DNA of 64,000 nucleotides. Source: Azolla pinnata (lineage: Eukaryota > Streptophyta > Polypodiopsida > Salviniales > Salviniaceae). Below the pieces are notes generated by a model. The model searched no databases. It worked only from the letters and a program-made list of their open reading frames with translations, and was not told the DNA's origin. Below are positions 11,559 to 25,458 of this stretch, in pieces (the stretch's first letter is position 1; each line of letters starts with the position of its first letter). The translations under genes were made by a program, and so were the position numbers. The stretch lies in the NCBI GenBank assembly GCA_037176905.1, contig JBBBWG010020112.1, forward strand, positions 1 to 64,000. Reading direction: 5' to 3'.

Positions 11559-13497
11559 TTCCAAAACTGTAATCTGGTTCATGTTTTCGAACATTTGACT
11601 GTCAATGATGTATATTTGTGTTGAATATTGTCTCCTGGCCTTATAGCTTGTAAAGGACGAAAGCCAACAGCCACCATCTGATCCGAAATAGCTTAGAATT
11701 GATAGCTCAGTTTTAGTGAGTGAATTCAGTTAGTAATTGGCCACAGTTTGGTTTGGATCACCTTTGGCCAACCCAAAAGGAGAAGTTGCAAATTTGCAGT
11801 TCAAGTTCTGAAAGGCGGGTTTTGAATGTCATAAAGTTCGGTTACACAAGGCTACTTAAATGTAATGACGAAAGGACATGAACTTGCCATTATCAAATGA
11901 CAGACGATAACAAGCAGTGCATCCATGATCTATCACAGGAACCATATGCCTTTTGCTTCTTCTTCAAGTTTGGGCTTGCTCATGTCATTAAGCAAATCTT
12001 GTATGGGTGAAATTGAGACTTTAAAATCTCTTCTCGTGTAGATGGATCCATGACATCAGATACTACGAAAATGAGCTGTTAGTGGTTTTTGTGTCCAAAT
12101 GATATCTACAAATTTCGGAGGAATTTTGATGAACTTCAGTAATGTATTGAAGCTCTAGTTTCGACATGCCAAAGACTGTGTTACACATTCCAATGTAAGA
12201 GTGTATGATAATCAAAGAATGTTTGCAAAGTCTTATGCATAGGTTAACAATTCTAGTTAATTATGGACTTTTGCTGGTTGGAGGTATATGAAGTGATTCA
12301 AGCTAGGTTTTTGGGTTGACAAGAATTTCATTGGGGAATTTAATTAGTTGCCTTTTTGTGATCAGGTTGTTACCTTACCCCCTCACTTTTGTTAAAATTT
12401 ATGTTCTACTACTCACTTTTAGAAATATTCATGTTTTGCTCCTTTCTTTGCCTTGCTCTGCTCGATGCTGCTCATCACTCTGGTTCCTTTTTTATCGCCA
12501 CTCCTTACTCTGCTCAACATATAAATACCCTTTAATGGTTACCTTTCGATAATTTGCAATGAGATTTATGTTTTAGCTTCCATTATGTCATATTGATACA
12601 ATATGGGCCCTTTGACCAATGGTACAAAAGGAAAAGGGAGAGAAGTAAACTTGTTATTTATACTTTGATTCAAAAGGATTGCGCCATCTCTCAATAAAGA
12701 TATGTTTGTGGAAGACATTGTAGATGAGTCTATAGGAGACCATAATGTTAATTTAGAAAACACAATTGTTGAGATGAAGAGGGTTAGCAAAACAAAGTTT
12801 AAATGTCAAGAAACGTGCCTATCAAAATGTAAATGGTTGCAAGAAGATCTAGATTAAAAATGGGTAATTTTTGACATAAAGTTTATAGAAAAGATTCACA
12901 TTGTAAAATCATCATTTGGTACATAAGGATGAAACGATTTTAAGGCTTTTGCATTAGAAGAAAATGTTAGATGTGTGGCCCATCAAGATGTTGTTTCATT
13001 ACAAGAACGATAGTCTTGGAACATAGAAGCAAGATATTGAAGATATGACTATAAAAATGCTATTTAAGCATGAATATCATATAACAAAAGAAGATTTGAC
13101 ATTTCGTAAACTTGAAAGCATTATAAAATTACTGGAGAAATGTGATGTGAAAATTCTCCCTCGTATATATATCATAACAAGGCTTATGCAAGCTTTGTTA
13201 TTAAAACAAAGCATTAGAAGTTGAGATCTATGATAGCATGAGAAAAAGGTGTTACAAATAACTTAGCATTTGCTTCATGTCACTTTCGTGGAAGGAAGAA
13301 AGAGCGAAAACTTTGCAGAGGATAGTAATCCTAATACAACAACCGAATGCATTTTCACTCTTTCAAGAGAATGGGAACACATGGGAATAAAAAAGATGAT
13401 AGGAATCGGTACTTTCGAATTGCATCAAAACGGATGAATGGATTAAAATTCGAATCGCTTATTGTCCTGCACAATGCACGAGCTCACCCTTATCTTC

Positions 13498-13548
<51 letters not shown>

Positions 13549-14022
13549 AATCCACGTAATAAGATTAGGGAGAAAAAAGGTTTGATCGGCCATATTTGAT
13601 CTTCTAAGTAGTTCCGGAAATCTATCTGTTTCTATCTGTCTATCCATCTACCTATCACACTTATCTGCCACATACGGGCAAACTTCTGTTCTGCTCGATG
13701 TCGCGAGTCAAGTTCTACATCTTCACAATGCGATCGTGGGTAGAATCGTGGAACGAACTACATTCGCATACCGCGATCGATGGACTTTAAAAAAAGAAGA
13801 GAAGATCGGAGTTCCCGATGTAGAAGCCCTGGATTCTCTGCTAAAGAAAGCAGTCAGATTTTCTTACTTTGAAGCAAATGACAAAGGCTTGGATTTCTGG
13901 TAAAGCAAAAACAGGTGAGATTGCTGAGAGGAATGGGCTACATTTGTAGTTTCCTGGAACCAGAGAACCAGAGCACAAGGACCAGAAGTCTGAAGAAGAA
14001 CGGGAACGAGCGAAGACACGCC
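11559..14022. other. Intergenic, with coding-like decayed stretch at 12.55-13.25 kb
   Basis: From 11559 to about 12550 there is MED31 3' flank with nothing recognised. Between about 12690 and 13250 a plus-strand translation gives short runs of plausible protein interrupted by stops, with no family that I recognise. It may be an old transposon or pseudogene. A pure CT tract follows at 13501-13543. Confidence 0.35.
13501..13543. repeat. (CT)n microsatellite
   Basis: An uninterrupted TC dinucleotide run of about 21 units, about 480 bases upstream of the REI1-like start codon. Confidence 0.98.
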
Positions 14023-17000
14023 ATGGCGATCTGCAACGCCTGCAACGCGCAGTTCCCCGACGAGCAAACCCGGCGATCCCATTATCGCTCCGAATGGCAC
14101 CAGTACAATCTCAGACGCAAGGTAATGATCATCGCCCTTGTTGTTCCCTCGAATTCGCCCCCGCTGTAGATAGATGCAGTCACGAGACAACCTTGTCGAA
14201 TTGATCGATTTTGTTATTGCACCCCTTTCCCCCAGAGCTTTGAAAGATGTAGTGCTCGCGTGAATGCCCGCTACCTGGTCCTTGTTACATCGTATATGTG
14301 AGATTTCCTTCTGAGCACTCCAATCCGATTTTTTGCCACTTCGTTGGACTATGAAACTGCTTTTGGAGACACCCTCGATCATTTTCACATGGTCTGTGAT
14401 TTTTACTCTTTGATTGTATATAATGTTGGGTCGTCGCAACCGTGGCAGCTTTTTGGAAATTTTGCTGAGATCTTAATGTATCTACTTGGCATTTGAATAC
14501 TGTATTTCTGGATTTCAAATTCCTTCTTGGAATACCAGGGCTTGCATGTTGTCATTGTAATAGTTGATTTAATTGAGTTCGACACGAAAGTTTCCACGAG
14601 CACTCTATTTGAGTAAAAGATGGAGATCGAAATCTCCACTATTTCCCATATTTCACTTCTATCTTCTTGTTTTCTTAGGGGGATCATAGTTCAAACATTT
14701 TCTTACAGGAAATTAGTTCTCTTTGAATAATTTCTCCCAAAACTGCCATTTTTTTTGTTGCTAAAAATGGAGATATGAGAGCTAGTAGGTATTAGATTAT
14801 ACATCCTTTTTATGTCTGACATCATGTGCCTTAGAACTTCATTGCACTTCCGCGTGCACTGTGGCCATGTTTGCATCGTAATCTTTTAGCTCTCTATATG
14901 GAATTTGTTGAAGATTTGTCCTTGTTCATCAATAATTGTCTTTTCGTCTCAGTTTCTTGTTATTTAATAGTTGATTTAATTGAGTTCGACACGAAAGTTT
15001 CCACGAGCACTCTATTTGAGTAAAGGATGGAGATCGAAATCTCCACTATTTCCCATATTTCACTTCTATCTTCTTGTTTTCTTAGGGGGCTCATAGTTCA
15101 AACATGTTCTTACAGGAAATTAGTTCTCTTTGAATAATTTCTCCCAAAACTGCCATTTTTTTGTTGCTAAAAATGGAGATATGAGAGCTAGTAGGTATTA
15201 GATTATACATCCTTTTTATGTCTGACATCATGTGCCTTAGAACTTCATTGCACTTCCACGTGCACTGTGGCCATGTTTGCATCGTAATCTTTTAGCTCTC
15301 TATAAGGAATTTGTTGAAGATTTGTCCTTGTTCATCAATAATTGTCTTTTCGTCTCAGTTTCTTGTTATTTGACAACTATAATTTCTAATTAATGATGTA
15401 CACTACTGTGATCACTCTATTAAACTGCTCATAGCAAAGGAAAGCCTAAATGTCTCTCATGGTAGGAAACGCTTAACAGGTTTCCGAGATAAAGAACTAA
15501 GCTAGAGTGTGCTACTGATAGCAGTGAAGTAGAATGATTAGATTGTGCCCGTGGGTAGAGATTACCAATGATATATATAGTACGTTGGGAATATGGGAGA
15601 TCAATAAACACTAGGAACATTCTATATTTATTTCACAGAGCATCCTAACTCGCATCATCAATTCAGGAGAATGAGTGAGATATCATGCAGAATTCGACCC
15701 ATATTTATTTTTAACAGAAACACATTACTTAGAAGCCAAAATCAAAACTTGCATTGCACACTCCTTAATTTGTACAAAATATGGGCCTCTTTGAACTTTG
15801 TAACTGTCAGATGTTTCTTCATGAGAACATTGCATCATGATCAGTTAATGCTCAACATAGGATTCGCTGATGGCTTCTTTATTTGTATGTCAATAGTTTC
15901 AGGCCTTGTAAATGGAAGGTGTAATATACTTGGTCAAGGTAGCCTTGGTGCTTTCTGTGGCTCTAAGAATGTGACTAGTCTTTCTTAAGGTTTAATATCT
16001 TAGTTTGTGATGTTTGAGCCGTCCATGCATAGACCAAAGATACAGAATGTTTGATTTAGTCTCTTTCTGTGGTTTCCATTTTGTAATAAAATCACATGAT
16101 ATTTCATGCTAATAAATATTTTACTTTACAATGCTTTGAGCTGCCTCATGTGGCAATATTTCTCATTTTTTTCTCATTTTTTTTCTACTTGAGATTGCTA
16201 AATATATGTAGGTAGCTGGAGTTCCTGGCATAACTGAGGCTCTATTCAATTTAAGACTTGAAACTTTGGCAGCAGAGAAAAGAAAATCAGAAGAAGAGCC
16301 ATTGTTATTCATATGTACTGCTTGTAACAAAGAGTATCGGAACAGACAAGCTCATGCCCAGCATCTTAGTTCGAAGCTACATCTACAAAAAGTATTGAAT
16401 CTGTCAAAAGATTCTTCTCAGCCAATAACAGTAATGAGGTCTGCACCCAGTAGAAACGAAGAGTCTGAGCAGCATGATTGGCAGTCTGAAAGTAGCAGTG
16501 ACGAATGGGAAGAGGTTAATCATGATGAGATAATGAGCCTTGATAGCTTTGGAGTGAATGGTTATAATGGAAATGAACCAGATCGGGATGTTAATCAATG
16601 TTTTTTCTGCAACATTGTACCTGATGGGAGTATGGAAGGTTGTGTTGAACACATGCATAAACAGCATGGTTTTTTTATCCCAGATGCAGATTACCTCAAT
16701 GACCCACAAGGGTTGCTAACATATTTGGGCTTGAAGGTAACTGCTGCTTACTTAAATAATGAAATTGCATTCCTTATTCAGAGGAAGGTTCTCAATTATG
16801 AGGCTGACCCTGTGCTTAGATAAAAGCTTTCTACATATTCTAATTTAATAATTTAATTGATGAGGTGACACAAGCTTGTTGTACAGGTAACTAAGGACTT
16901 TACATGTCTTTACTGTGCCAATGGAGGCAAACATTTTCAAAGTTTAGAGGCTGTCCAAAAACATATGATATCAAAAAGTCATTGCAAGATCAGATACGGA

Positions 17001-17862
17001 GATGAAGATCAGGATGAAGAGCTCGACGTTTTCTATCATTATGAAAGCAGGTGCGCAGGGTCATTTTGGCAAAACAAGTTAAAATGGTTGTTTTTGCTTA
17101 ACTAACAGAGAAGAGTGACACTAGTACTTGAATATTCATTGTCTTATTCTGATAGGGGATAAATGGTGAAACACATGAGTATTGCTCTATTTCCTTAGAT
17201 GCTAGAGTTTTGGTTATTAATGCCATTGGTGAAATCCTCTTGAGAAATTGTATGCAATATAAGCAATTACTGTCCCGTCCTCTTCTGTGGTTGTGTCATA
17301 TTGTTGAAGGCTGGCTACAACAATCATGAGGGGGATGAAGAAAAAACCTATCATCTTCACAGCCATTTCTGATTACTGAACAATTGATTTTCTTAAAACA
17401 GCTATCTTCCACTGGAAGACATTGTTTCTGTGGAGGAACCTGGGAGTGCTCTTCTGTCATTGAGTGCAGGAGGTGCTGAACTAGTCATTAAAAGAAGCTC
17501 CGAAAAGGCACATCAGGTTAAAGCTGTCGGATGCCGTGAGTTTTTGCGGTATTATAAGCAGAAGCCTAGACCTTCGTACCTAAATCACGGTGTCCTAGGC
17601 AATACTTTAGCTTCAAGGTGAGTGCTTTCATCCCTTGGTTTAATCGGATGAAGTTGGCTATCTGTCGAAAGGTTTTTTTACATGTTTCAGTTGCTGAAAC
17701 AGGTATAAAAGTATGGGCTTATCGACGACGGAGCGTGGAAACAGAATTAGGAGCTACAGAGGAACTAGGAATGTTCCGCATGTTCAAGCAGAACTGATGA
17801 AATCCAAAGTGGCGATTAAAAACAACAAATTGAACAAGCTTCCGAATAATGTTCCCTACTAA
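14023..17862 (+). CDS. REIL: REI1-like zinc-finger 60S ribosome maturation factor
   Basis: Homologue of yeast Rei1 and human ZNF622, a cytoplasmic factor needed to recycle shuttling factors from pre-60S subunits. Plants name it REIL. Exons are 14023-14121, 16212-16736, 16887-17050, 17402-17617 and 17703-17862, summing to 387 residues with consistent phase. Four C2H2-type fingers are visible: CNACNAQFPDEQTRRSHYRS (about residue 4), CTACNKEYRNRQAHAQH (about 67), CFFCNIVPDGSMEGCVEHMH (about 164) and CLYCANGGKHF...KHMISKSHC (about 214). An acidic serine-rich linker (SESSSDEWEEV) lies between fingers 2 and 3. The C-terminal part holds the family phrase GAELVIKRS and a basic end with KSKVAIKNNKLNKL. 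The start MAICNACNAQF matches the family. The first intron is 2.1 kb and contains a recent tandem duplication. Confidence 0.95.
14559..15371. repeat. 407-bp tandem duplication in REIL intron 1
   Basis: The segment 14559-14965 is repeated directly at 14966-15371. Reading both copies side by side I count about six differences, so the copies are about 98-99% identical. No terminal repeats or coding content were seen, so this looks like a simple segmental duplication. Confidence 0.93.
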
Positions 17863-19168
17863 ACCTGATAAGCAGTCACCTCAAGGATGGCATGGCAGGT
17901 GGATCTCGTATTGTTGTGATCACTTTGTGATGAATCTGGTGAATAATCAAGCACTTCCAAGGATGTCATGGCACGCGATGAGTGGGTCCCGTGAGAAAAC
18001 AGTATTTATGCCAATGTTACGAATTGATTCCTTATATTTAATGAACGAAGAACAGTATGTTGCGGCATGTGCCCACTGTATCATACACCTGTCTCTCGAC
18101 ATAATGTCGAAAGTACTGCTCCTTCAGTAGATTGCAACAGTAACTCTTGTACACAGTGAGATGATGAGTACATATCAGTCAGCTGCTTTATGGATAACGT
18201 GGTTAGAGGTCATAAGCCACCTCAGAAGGGTGTCAAACATCAATCAACTGGGCATTCTTTATGTTATTATCTGTTGAAATATACTCTAATTTGCTGTCTT
18301 GAAGTTATTTTAGTGCTCAAGATGCCATCGATAGGTGAAATCAACACGGCTGGTTTTCTTCTCTGAGGTATGGTGCTTATTTACCTGTATAAAAGTCAAA
18401 TTTTTGAAGGATGCACATCAGAAAACAGTGGCATCTCTGTGTGTATGCATGTATGTGCGTGTGTCTAGTGGTATTTTTACAGTCCATGTACAAATTGCCC
18501 CACAATGTATCAGAACAATGCCTGCCATAAATGTTCCCTCTACCCATAATATGCTCGGCTGTGCACGGCGAGAAGTACAATTAAAGGCCCTCATACGCCA
18601 TTTGTACAATATTGTATTTGCAACCATGTTAGGAAGGATGCAGTCCATGAAGTGGAGATAATGGTGCTTAAACAGAAGCTCCGCAATTATGTTGATGATG
18701 CTCAATCCGCATCATATGTCATGGTTGTATTGGTCTTTTGGTTAAAGCTGCCGCATCGATCACATCATCGTAGTTATGCTGCTGATGCCTGTGCTATCGC
18801 AGAGTGGTGATCGATCGCCAAAGAGTTCATGCATATGATTATTTACCAGAAAAAACAGAGAGCCATCATCCTCAGAGCATGGTTGTTTTCCTGGATTCCC
18901 TGGCACATCAGGCATGGACATTTATGTTTCTTTCACTCCTCGTCCGCCGCAGGCTGGGCAGAGAAAAAAAAAAACCTTAAACCAAATGGCCATTCCTCTG
19001 TCATCGGCAAACACGAGGAATCTTATGTGGGCCTTTCGGATGCGAGGAAAAGGCATGTGTGCTTTGATCGTTTGATTTACTTCTTAAATCGATGCTTTGA
19101 TCGTTTGATCGTTGGGGCAGCTGTGGTTCTTCGGTCAGAGTCACGATCGATATTGCTTGATTGTGATT
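17863..19168. other. Intergenic, nothing recognised
   Basis: This is 3' flank of the REI1-like gene. Open frames of up to 125 codons have no recognisable product and no supporting splice structure. Confidence 0.4.
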
Positions 19169-19270
19169 GGCGATATGGTTTAATCGTGCTTAGCAATATG
19201 GTTTAATTGTGCTTAGCAATATGGCTTAATTGTGCTTAGCAATATGGCTTAATTGTGCTTAGCAATATGG
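19169..19270. repeat. 23-bp tandem repeat
   Basis: A unit AGCAATATGGYTTAATTGTG plus CTT is repeated three times, with a diverged leading unit and a partial trailing one. Confidence 0.9.
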
Positions 19271-19963
19271 TTGTTGCAGTGTATGGGCTAGAATGGCACG
19301 GAATTTCGCGTGGTATATCGGCTTGTAGAACATGGGCTGGAGTTTCCTATTCCTTCACATGTTCTATGAAGTGTGGGTTGGTTTTTCGGATGAACCACTT
19401 CTCACCGCCACCACCATCATCATCATCACTTGACTTGTAAATTCCCCCTCAACAGGAGACTCTTTTAACTCGGCAAAATTCCTTGCGCTGGTTTTGTCAA
19501 CCCCCTTGGGACTGCGGAATGGGAAGGCGTCAATCTTTGTGGAAAGCGCTCTTACCGATGCCTTGTCTATGGTACTGAAGAACAATGTCAAAGTTGGAGA
19601 AGAGCTCTAGTGTGGTTTGGTTACATTGGAAGCAATGAAGCCCAACTTCTAGAAATGCGAGTAACAGGGGAGAAGGCTTTTGCACTCTTGATGACTTGAC
19701 TATTTCTAGCTAGAATTCGACGATGAGATCCATGGCCGATGATGGATCGAATCGAATCGAGCCCGTGTGCTGTTACTCTTATTTCTTACCCCGTTTTGCC
19801 CTCGGGGGGTGCCCTCTCCTCGTCTAATTGACATTTCCGACGTTCGATTCTATGCGCATTTAAAACCTCTTTCATGGCGAGTTTGGGCTCTGCAATCTCA
19901 TCCTCACCATGTGGACATGAAAAAGATAGATTCTTGACGCAAGGCATGTACTTGAATGCATGC

Positions 19964-19999
<36 letters not shown>

Positions 20000-20820
20000 G
20001 CGGTGATCATTAGAAGAAGTAGAAGAAGACGATGGATGGATCGGGACATTGACGACAGAAATCGGCGTTGTTTACAAAGCGCGATTAGAGGTTTTGTGGT
20101 CCACGAGGGGACTCCTCCAGACGTTGGGATGCGAGTTCATTCTTATAATTATTTTCATGAGACCATGCTTCGATTACTCCGTCGCGGCATTGTGTGACAC
20201 CATCATCCACTTGCATCGTAAAAAGCCGATGGGAGAAATCAGCCCCAATATCGCCAGAGAGAGAGAGGGAGAGGGAGCAAGACGCGGCAAGGCATCCCAT
20301 GTTGTTGTCTATTCCTATGCGCTACGTGATCGAGGAATCATAAGTGGAACACTTCATGCTCAATGTACTGTGTCAGTGAGTTGGTCAGTAAGTCAGTGAA
20401 TCAGTCGATCAGGCAGCTGTCTATCGAGATCAGAAAGAAGAAGAAGAAGGAGAAGAAGAAGAAGAAGCAGCAGCAGAAGAGAATAGGAGGATCTGGAAGT
20501 CGGAAGCCTGGGGCGTAGCGAAGTTTTGCGACGAAGTTTGTAAGCCTGGGATCGAGGATTCAAGCGTCCTCCGATTCACAGACCCGACGATACTTTTGCC
20601 AGATGAGTGGGTTCCTGAACCTCAAGGTTGGACACGTACACTGGCGCTGATGAGTTTTCCCATGGCATTTTCTGATCAAGTTTCCATGGCGTTTTTCGGG
20701 ATGAGGGCTGACCATCGTGCGCATGCCTCGACAATGTATATACAATTTGTACGCTCTCTATATGCATACGTATGCGTGTACACATATACGTATACTTATG
20801 TCGATTTATGTATGCATTGC
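19271..20820. other. Intergenic, microsatellite-rich
   Basis: No gene was recognised. It contains an ATG trinucleotide run at 19963-19998, a purine (GAGAGG) tract near 20258-20275 and GAA-rich sequence at 20430-20470. The open frames here come from these repeats. Confidence 0.5.
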
Positions 20821-20821
20821 A

Positions 20822-21252
20822 TGCCGTATCTTCTTTGCTTCAAGGTGGCGACGATGCTTCACATACATACATACATATGTCATACATCTGAATTGTTGTT
20901 ACCACCTTGAAGCAAGAAGATACGGCATGGAGTACATACATACGTATGCATGTACGTATACATATACTTATGGCGATGTATGCATGCATTGAATGCCGTA
21001 TCTTCTTTGCTTCAAGGTGGTGACAATAATTCACATACATACATACATACATACATCTGAATTGTTGTCACCACCTTGACGCAAGACGATACGGCATGGA
21101 ATACATACATATGTATGCATGTACGTATACGTATACGTATGTAGACGTATGTGTGTATTGCATGCCGTATCTTCGTTCTTCAAGGTGGTGACAACGATTC
21201 ACATCCATACATCTGAATTGCTGTCACCACCTTGAAGAAAGGAGATACGGCA
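20822..21252. repeat. Three tandem palindromes (hairpin array)
   Basis: Each of three units, about 170 bases apart, holds an inverted repeat with arms of about 33 bases: 20822-20855 with 20895-20927, 20994-21027 with 21064-21096, and 21163-21195 with 21221-21252. The left arm begins TGCCGTATCTTCTTTGCTTC and continues AAGGTGGTGAC; the right arm is its near-perfect complement. The loops contain ACATACAT and CATCTGAATT. Units are joined by alternating purine-pyrimidine TACGTATGCATG sequence. A fourth left arm begins near 21294 but has no partner. Confidence 0.92.
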
Positions 21253-22090
21253 TGGAGTACATACATACGTATGCATGTATGTAGACGTATGTATTGCATG
21301 CCCTATCTTGTTCTTGTTCTTCCATAGATTTAGATGTATGTATGTGAATTGCTCGACTGCACCTTGACAGAGATCACATGAGATTGTATTGGCCGTCAAC
21401 CCTAAATCCTAGATCAAAATGCGGTAGATGATACCAGCGTAAGGATCAGAATAAGGGCTAATTTGTCATGTTCATTTATCTATCTATCTATCTATCTGTC
21501 TGTCTATCTATCTATCTATATTGGGAGCTTGATCTGAGTCGCTGATCGGCCATGACTGTACACGTTACTGTTCTATTTCAACAGATGCATACATATTTAC
21601 AGAGGCGGAAGCTAGCTTAAATACCTGATCAGAATAGAACTCTAATCATAGGCCAGATCATAACATGCAGGTTCGAGCATGCGCCCAAATTTCCCCCTAT
21701 TCTAATTGCATCATGCGGCACGAACGATTTATTTTGCATTATTGTAACCGCATGGTCATCCATTTGGTCGGGGAAACACAGCCCTCGGTACTGCATCATC
21801 GCAATGAGAACCCACACGACCGATCTGACGCAGAAATAGGAGATCAAACGACGCATGTCAAACTGCTGCGAAAATGCGCATGATTCATTGTAAAATGTCG
21901 AAAAGATCGAATCAATATTCGACGCTAGCTGCAGGTAGTGTTGGGGATCATTTTCAACGATGCAAATCCACACATACAATTGGTATATTACGATCGATTA
22001 ATTATGCATTCTCAGCAAGCCGATTGTGGATCACGTAGTGTGCATCATCGATCCAGTTCCGGAAAATGGTAGGCAAGAGGCCGGTCGGGC
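21253..22090. other. Intergenic with (TATC)n tract
   Basis: No gene was recognised. A TATC/TGTC tetranucleotide tract runs from about 21477 to 21520. Confidence 0.55.
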
Positions 22091-22330
22091 GCAATATGGT
22101 TAGATTCAGAAGAAGAAAGAAAAGAAAGAAAGAAGAAAGAAAGATATATTAACGTCTTCTAAGATCAAAATTGGCCAATGAGATTTACAAAACATACAAC
22201 AGTAAGATGTGTAACCCCAATCGTCCAAAGTACAAAAATTGGAAAAAGAGATCAAGGATTTAATGGTAAGAAGAAGAAGAAGAAGATGGTCAGTGGTCGG
22301 TCCATAATATTGGATCAGGCGCACATGGGA
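22091..22330 (-). mobile_element. Possible 3' end of a non-LTR element with (TTTC)n tail
   Basis: On the minus strand the sequence runs through CTCATTGGCCAATTTTGATC, then AGAAGACGTTAATATATC, and ends in TTTC and TTC units at 22100-22144. The GGCC...AGA-GTTAATATA ending matches those at 3231-3275 and about 47172-47200. No reverse transcriptase is seen, so this is at most a short 3' fragment. Confidence 0.4.
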
Positions 22331-23888
22331 TCGATTGATTCTTCTGTAACCATGGTTATGGCGCAGATCATGTGCAACTCACATATCTAGTACATTATTG
22401 TACACAATTCACATTATACTGCCTAGCGATTCACGATGCAGCTGGTAAAAATAATAATCGTATTATTGAAGAGATGGGCGTGCATCGAAGTCGCTAGCTG
22501 CGAGCTGATATGTAAAGAATTAGATCGTGCAGGCTAGCTAGATCATATTCATCTGATCTAGGCCTTATACGTCGAGGAATTATATTATTAATTATACAAT
22601 GTGCATGACTAGTTTATCCACATTCACATGTCAGTTGCGACACAATTTGCAGTGTCGACCACGTCGTTGACGCACCTTGCTGCAAGGTTCATATTCCTCA
22701 GCTGGGCTCCTAATCCTCCTCCGATATTTGTCTATATCTATGTAGTTAATTATAATTATCCCACCCATGTATATCGTGCTAATTATCCCATGTATTGAAC
22801 TGCATTAATTACATTTTTTTGTGTATGTTCTTTCGAATGCATACATATTTAATTTTTGTATGCTCTTTTGAATGCATGCAATTTGCGAAACTTGCTGCAA
22901 GCAGTAACTGCTAATTACAAGCTGCAGCATTCAATTAATCCGCCGACATTAACGCTTAATGATTGTGACACCACCTCCATCTAATTACACCGCGACGTCT
23001 TCGACACAATTAGCCTTCGTTTGAGGGCGATCGACGATGATCAATATTGTACGATGCATTCAACGGATAATTACCTGGGTGCCGATTTGCACCACAGCTA
23101 GTGCTCAAGCATATTATGATCAATTTTACACATGTAATATATGGGCCGGAATATAATGAATTAATGTTGTGTACTTCTTTTTACTGTGTTGATCGGATCA
23201 TTAGCGAAGCTGCAATATATATATATTGTAATGGGAATCAATGGTGGGGTCATCGGATGCAGTGATGTACTTTTTAAGCTCTGATGCATTGAAAATGCCT
23301 CGCTCTGGAAGTTACCGAGACGATTGAAGGAGAGAAAAAAACCAACAGGAATAATGTTATACGTATAAGCACCATGTCCGTGAGTGTTTTTCTAGCTCAA
23401 ATACAGAGACCGTATATCTATCTATCTATCAGATATTTATATAAATATTATATATAGAGAGAGATATAGGGCGTGTATATAATTGTAGATCTATCTTTAC
23501 ATAACTGTTTCCGATATTCCAAACTTGAGTTTCTGATCATCATCCGTCTCTCTTTTTGATCTCTCTATAATTTCCTCTCAGACACTCGAACATATAATTA
23601 TTATTAAGAGGTAAGTGATCATCGACTCTATGCACGAGTATGCATATATAATTGGAGAAAGATCAGACCATGAATAGCCGACATTTGCATTATATCATCT
23701 CTTCCTTAGTCGCTCTTAATTAGTAGGGTCTCTAATTATGCTGCTTACATGGCTGCAATATTCCATGGGATCATTATCATCAGTACAACCAGCTAGATCC
23801 CCTCAATCTAACAGTTCCGATGGTCATCGGCCTGCACATGCTCTTGTACATGTCGATTGATTACTAGCCCACAACAACTGACAACAAG
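22331..23888 (+). promoter_or_regulatory. Upstream region of the WIP gene
   Basis: About 1.5 kb of AT-rich sequence contains many TTAATTA and CTAGCTAG phrases and no coding potential. It should hold the promoter and leader of the zinc-finger gene that starts at 23889. Two short TATATA stretches are visible (about 23215-23228 and 23447-23456), but neither can be assigned as the TATA box from sequence alone. Confidence 0.35.
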
Positions 23889-24229
23889 ATGGCTAGTCAT
23901 GAGCTAATGCGCAAGCACAGCTTCTACCATGATGCAAAGTATGCCAATTTGCAGCCGCCGCGTTCATCGTTGGCAACATCGATCAGCCGTAGTAGTACTG
24001 GCCGGAATTATATGGAGATGGAGGCGGCAGCTGGCAATAATATTAGTGGCAGCAATAATGATCATCATGGAATTATAATCCGACCTCATCAAGTCTACTT
24101 CAACGATATTGAAATCGCCCATGATTGCGGAGCCGGAATAATTGGCAAACTTCAAGCTGATGATAATGATGATGCTGTTGGTGATGATGGTGGTGGTGGT
24201 GGCGGCGGCGGCGGCGATGGCGGCGGCGC

Positions 24230-24284
<55 letters not shown>

Positions 24285-25418
24285 GGTGATGGTGACGACT
24301 GTAATTATGTCCGGCGGCCTGTCGCTTTCAGAGAATGGCTCAAGCCCCGGCTGGATCCAGAAGATAATACAAAAGAAGAAGATGATGATGATCATGATGG
24401 TGATCATGATCATCATGATCACCATCACGATCATCATCATGATCATCATCATGATCATCATCATCGCCATCCTGGTGCCGGCGGCTCAGCTAGTATTAGC
24501 AGCATGAGCCCACCATTAATCCGGTCTACTAATTCCTCCGCTACTTCTTCTACTACTACTTCTACTACTTCTGCTTCTGTGGCTAATTCCTTAATAGAGC
24601 ATTCTAACTGCTATAATGGCTTTCATGACGATCTGCTGATTCATTCACGCTCGCCCCCCAAGTACAGCTTAGCGATCAGCACCACTGCAGCCGCCCTAGA
24701 CTTACAACGGCTGATCACGAATCATCGTCCTAACTTTGATCATCACCACATTAATCTTGTGTCCGCGGCTAGCAGCAGCAGCAGCAGCAGCAGCACGATC
24801 AGCTCCGATCGTCTGCATCCGAATCAGCATTCCGTATTGGCAGTCCTCGAGTCCCAATATCCTGTAAGTGGTCGTAGTAGGAGCTACGAATCAAAGCAGC
24901 ATCCCAGCTGTATCAGTACCGTCGCAGGAGCAGCAGACGAATCGGAAGGATCTGCAGCGATGGAGGCGCTTCCGCTCTTCTGCACGGCAGCTAATGCTGC
25001 AAGTAGCGGCAGCAAGCAGCTAGACTTGTCGTTGCAGCAGGAAGGCGCGGCGGATCATGATGCAGCGAGCTGTTCGATTACAGCTACAGCGCGATCAGCG
25101 AATCATAGGGCCGGCGAATTACTATACTACGGTGCGCCGATGTCTGCCGCAGTTAGCAGTAGGAGTTATAGCGGCGAGGATCAGGCAGATCATCACGCGG
25201 TGAGCGTTTCGTTGCACATCGGCCTGCGCCCTGCTGCTGCTGCGAATTATTTAGGCGATGATCAGGAGATGGCGATGAGCAGCTGCATCACGACGGGACG
25301 TAATAATACCTCGTCGTCGTCATCCTCATCATCATCTAGCCATGGCGTTAACAAGGAAATCGACGACTTTGGCATCAGCAACGCCAAGATGAATTCTAAC
25401 AACAACAACAGCATCATC

Positions 25419-25458
<40 letters not shown>

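Noticed and set aside
13864-14439. 191-codon minus-strand frame
   Set aside because: Antisense to REIL exon 1 and its intron, with no recognisable domain.
15671-15988. 105-codon plus-strand frame in REIL intron 1
   Set aside because: It sits within a well-defined intron and has no recognisable product.
18829-19206. 125-codon plus-strand frame
   Set aside because: No family resemblance, no splice context, and it ends in a tandem repeat.
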